Shown in pieces: positions 63,696 through 64,000 of a DNA stretch of 64,000 bases. Numbering within the stretch: position 1 is the first letter of the stretch; each line of letters starts with the position of its first letter. A program made the translations under genes and the position numbers. The notes below the pieces were generated by a model that saw only the letters and a program-made list of their open reading frames with translations, ran no database searches and was not told the DNA's origin. The stretch is from Acanthosepion esculentum (lineage: Eukaryota > Mollusca > Cephalopoda > Sepiida > Sepiidae): assembly GCA_964036315.1 (NCBI GenBank), contig OZ038485.1, positions 103,123,235-103,187,234 of the forward strand. Reading direction: 5' to 3'.

Positions 63696-64000
63696 AGGAG
63701 TATAACCCGTTTTCGACCGGGTTTTTCATTACTGGGAATTTTTACCGTTCAATTGGAGCAGTTTAAGTTTAAAGTCAGCCCACCTGAAAAGGGACGTTTT
63801 TGCGTTTTCAATCTTGTTTCAGCCTCACGCGCAGCAGCAATTGAAGAGGCGTTTCTCCTCAGCCATTGAGTCCTTTGATCATCATTTTTAGCCTCGCGAG
63901 CAGAAGCGTTTGGGTATATTCTTCTGGAAAGGCGATGGCTACGTTGATCTTCGGACTCAGTGGCTCTGATTGAAGCATTCCAAGAGGCATTTTGAGACAG
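63696..64000 (+). repeat. Unclassified interspersed repeat, second copy of 34045-type
   Basis: tataacccgttttcgaccgg, attactgggaatttttaccg, gaagaggcgtttctcctcag, ttgatcttcggactcagtgg and gaggcattttgagacag match 34055-34400 and 34770-34840 in order. The window end cuts it. Here ggcgatggctac leads straight into ttgatcttcgg, giving the unduplicated order. Confidence 0.75.

Noticed and set aside
63230..63869. 178- and 165-codon open frames
   Set aside because: Both run through the TA/minisatellite array; length results from the lack of stops in the repeat.

Overview
The window is eukaryotic, AT-rich, intron/intergenic-type DNA with no recognisable host protein-coding gene, no rRNA operon and no CRISPR. 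Almost everything that can be identified is a decayed mobile element or a simple repeat. The mixture (5S/tRNA-derived SINEs, several non-LTR retrotransposon families present as short 3' ends, Penelope-like debris with GIY-YIG-type domains, mariner MITEs, very many (TA)n tracts) suggests a lophotrochozoan invertebrate. A cephalopod mollusc (octopus-like) is my best guess; this is an inference from the repeat profile, not proven. One 200-base assembly gap (N) lies at 21159-21358.

Layout. 1-5 kb: LINE 3' ends, a pair of inverted repeats, a tandem tRNA-like repeat and a 1.1 kb Tx1/L1-like LINE insertion with an 18-bp target duplication. 5-6.3 kb: an AT-rich block paralogous to 17.1-18.2 kb and carrying a 260-bp solo LTR absent from the paralogue. 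7-20 kb: LINE ends, SINEs (one split by a younger insertion), MITEs and Penelope-like ends. 21-25 kb: the best preserved LINE, a Jockey/CR1-type element with endonuclease and reverse transcriptase relics, followed by an internally deleted Tc1/mariner element. 25-34 kb: minisatellite, palindrome, a complete hammerhead ribozyme at 28.6 kb, and tRNA-like/hammerhead-core composite repeats. 34-38 kb: an unclassified repeat with an internal tandem unit, a pogo-like MITE and a cluster of four 5S-tRNA SINEs. 38-50 kb: LINE ends, mariner relics, a 349-bp foldback element, and a 2.1 kb reverse transcriptase relic of YRDD type interrupted by an 80-bp perfect MITE. 50-56 kb: LINE ends, nested insertion with a 15-bp duplication, minisatellites. 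56-64 kb: mostly featureless, then Penelope-like palindromes, a LINE zinc-finger tail, mariner relic and dense (TA)n arrays.

The most notable signal is ribozymal. At 28571-28637 the plus strand contains every element of a type I hammerhead ribozyme (two-part helix I with internal loop, CUGAUGA, helix II, GAAA, minimal helix III, GUC cleavage site), directly preceded by a tRNA-like pol III head, the same arrangement as the Sm-alpha elements of schistosomes. In addition, at least a dozen partial CUGANGA-hairpin-GAAA modules occur elsewhere, mostly at the ends of Penelope-like or tRNA-like composite repeats and often in inverted pairs. Several nested insertions have exact ends and target duplications, so relative ages can be read directly. 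No working transposase or reverse transcriptase is intact here; open frames within (TA)n and (CA)n tracts are not genes.
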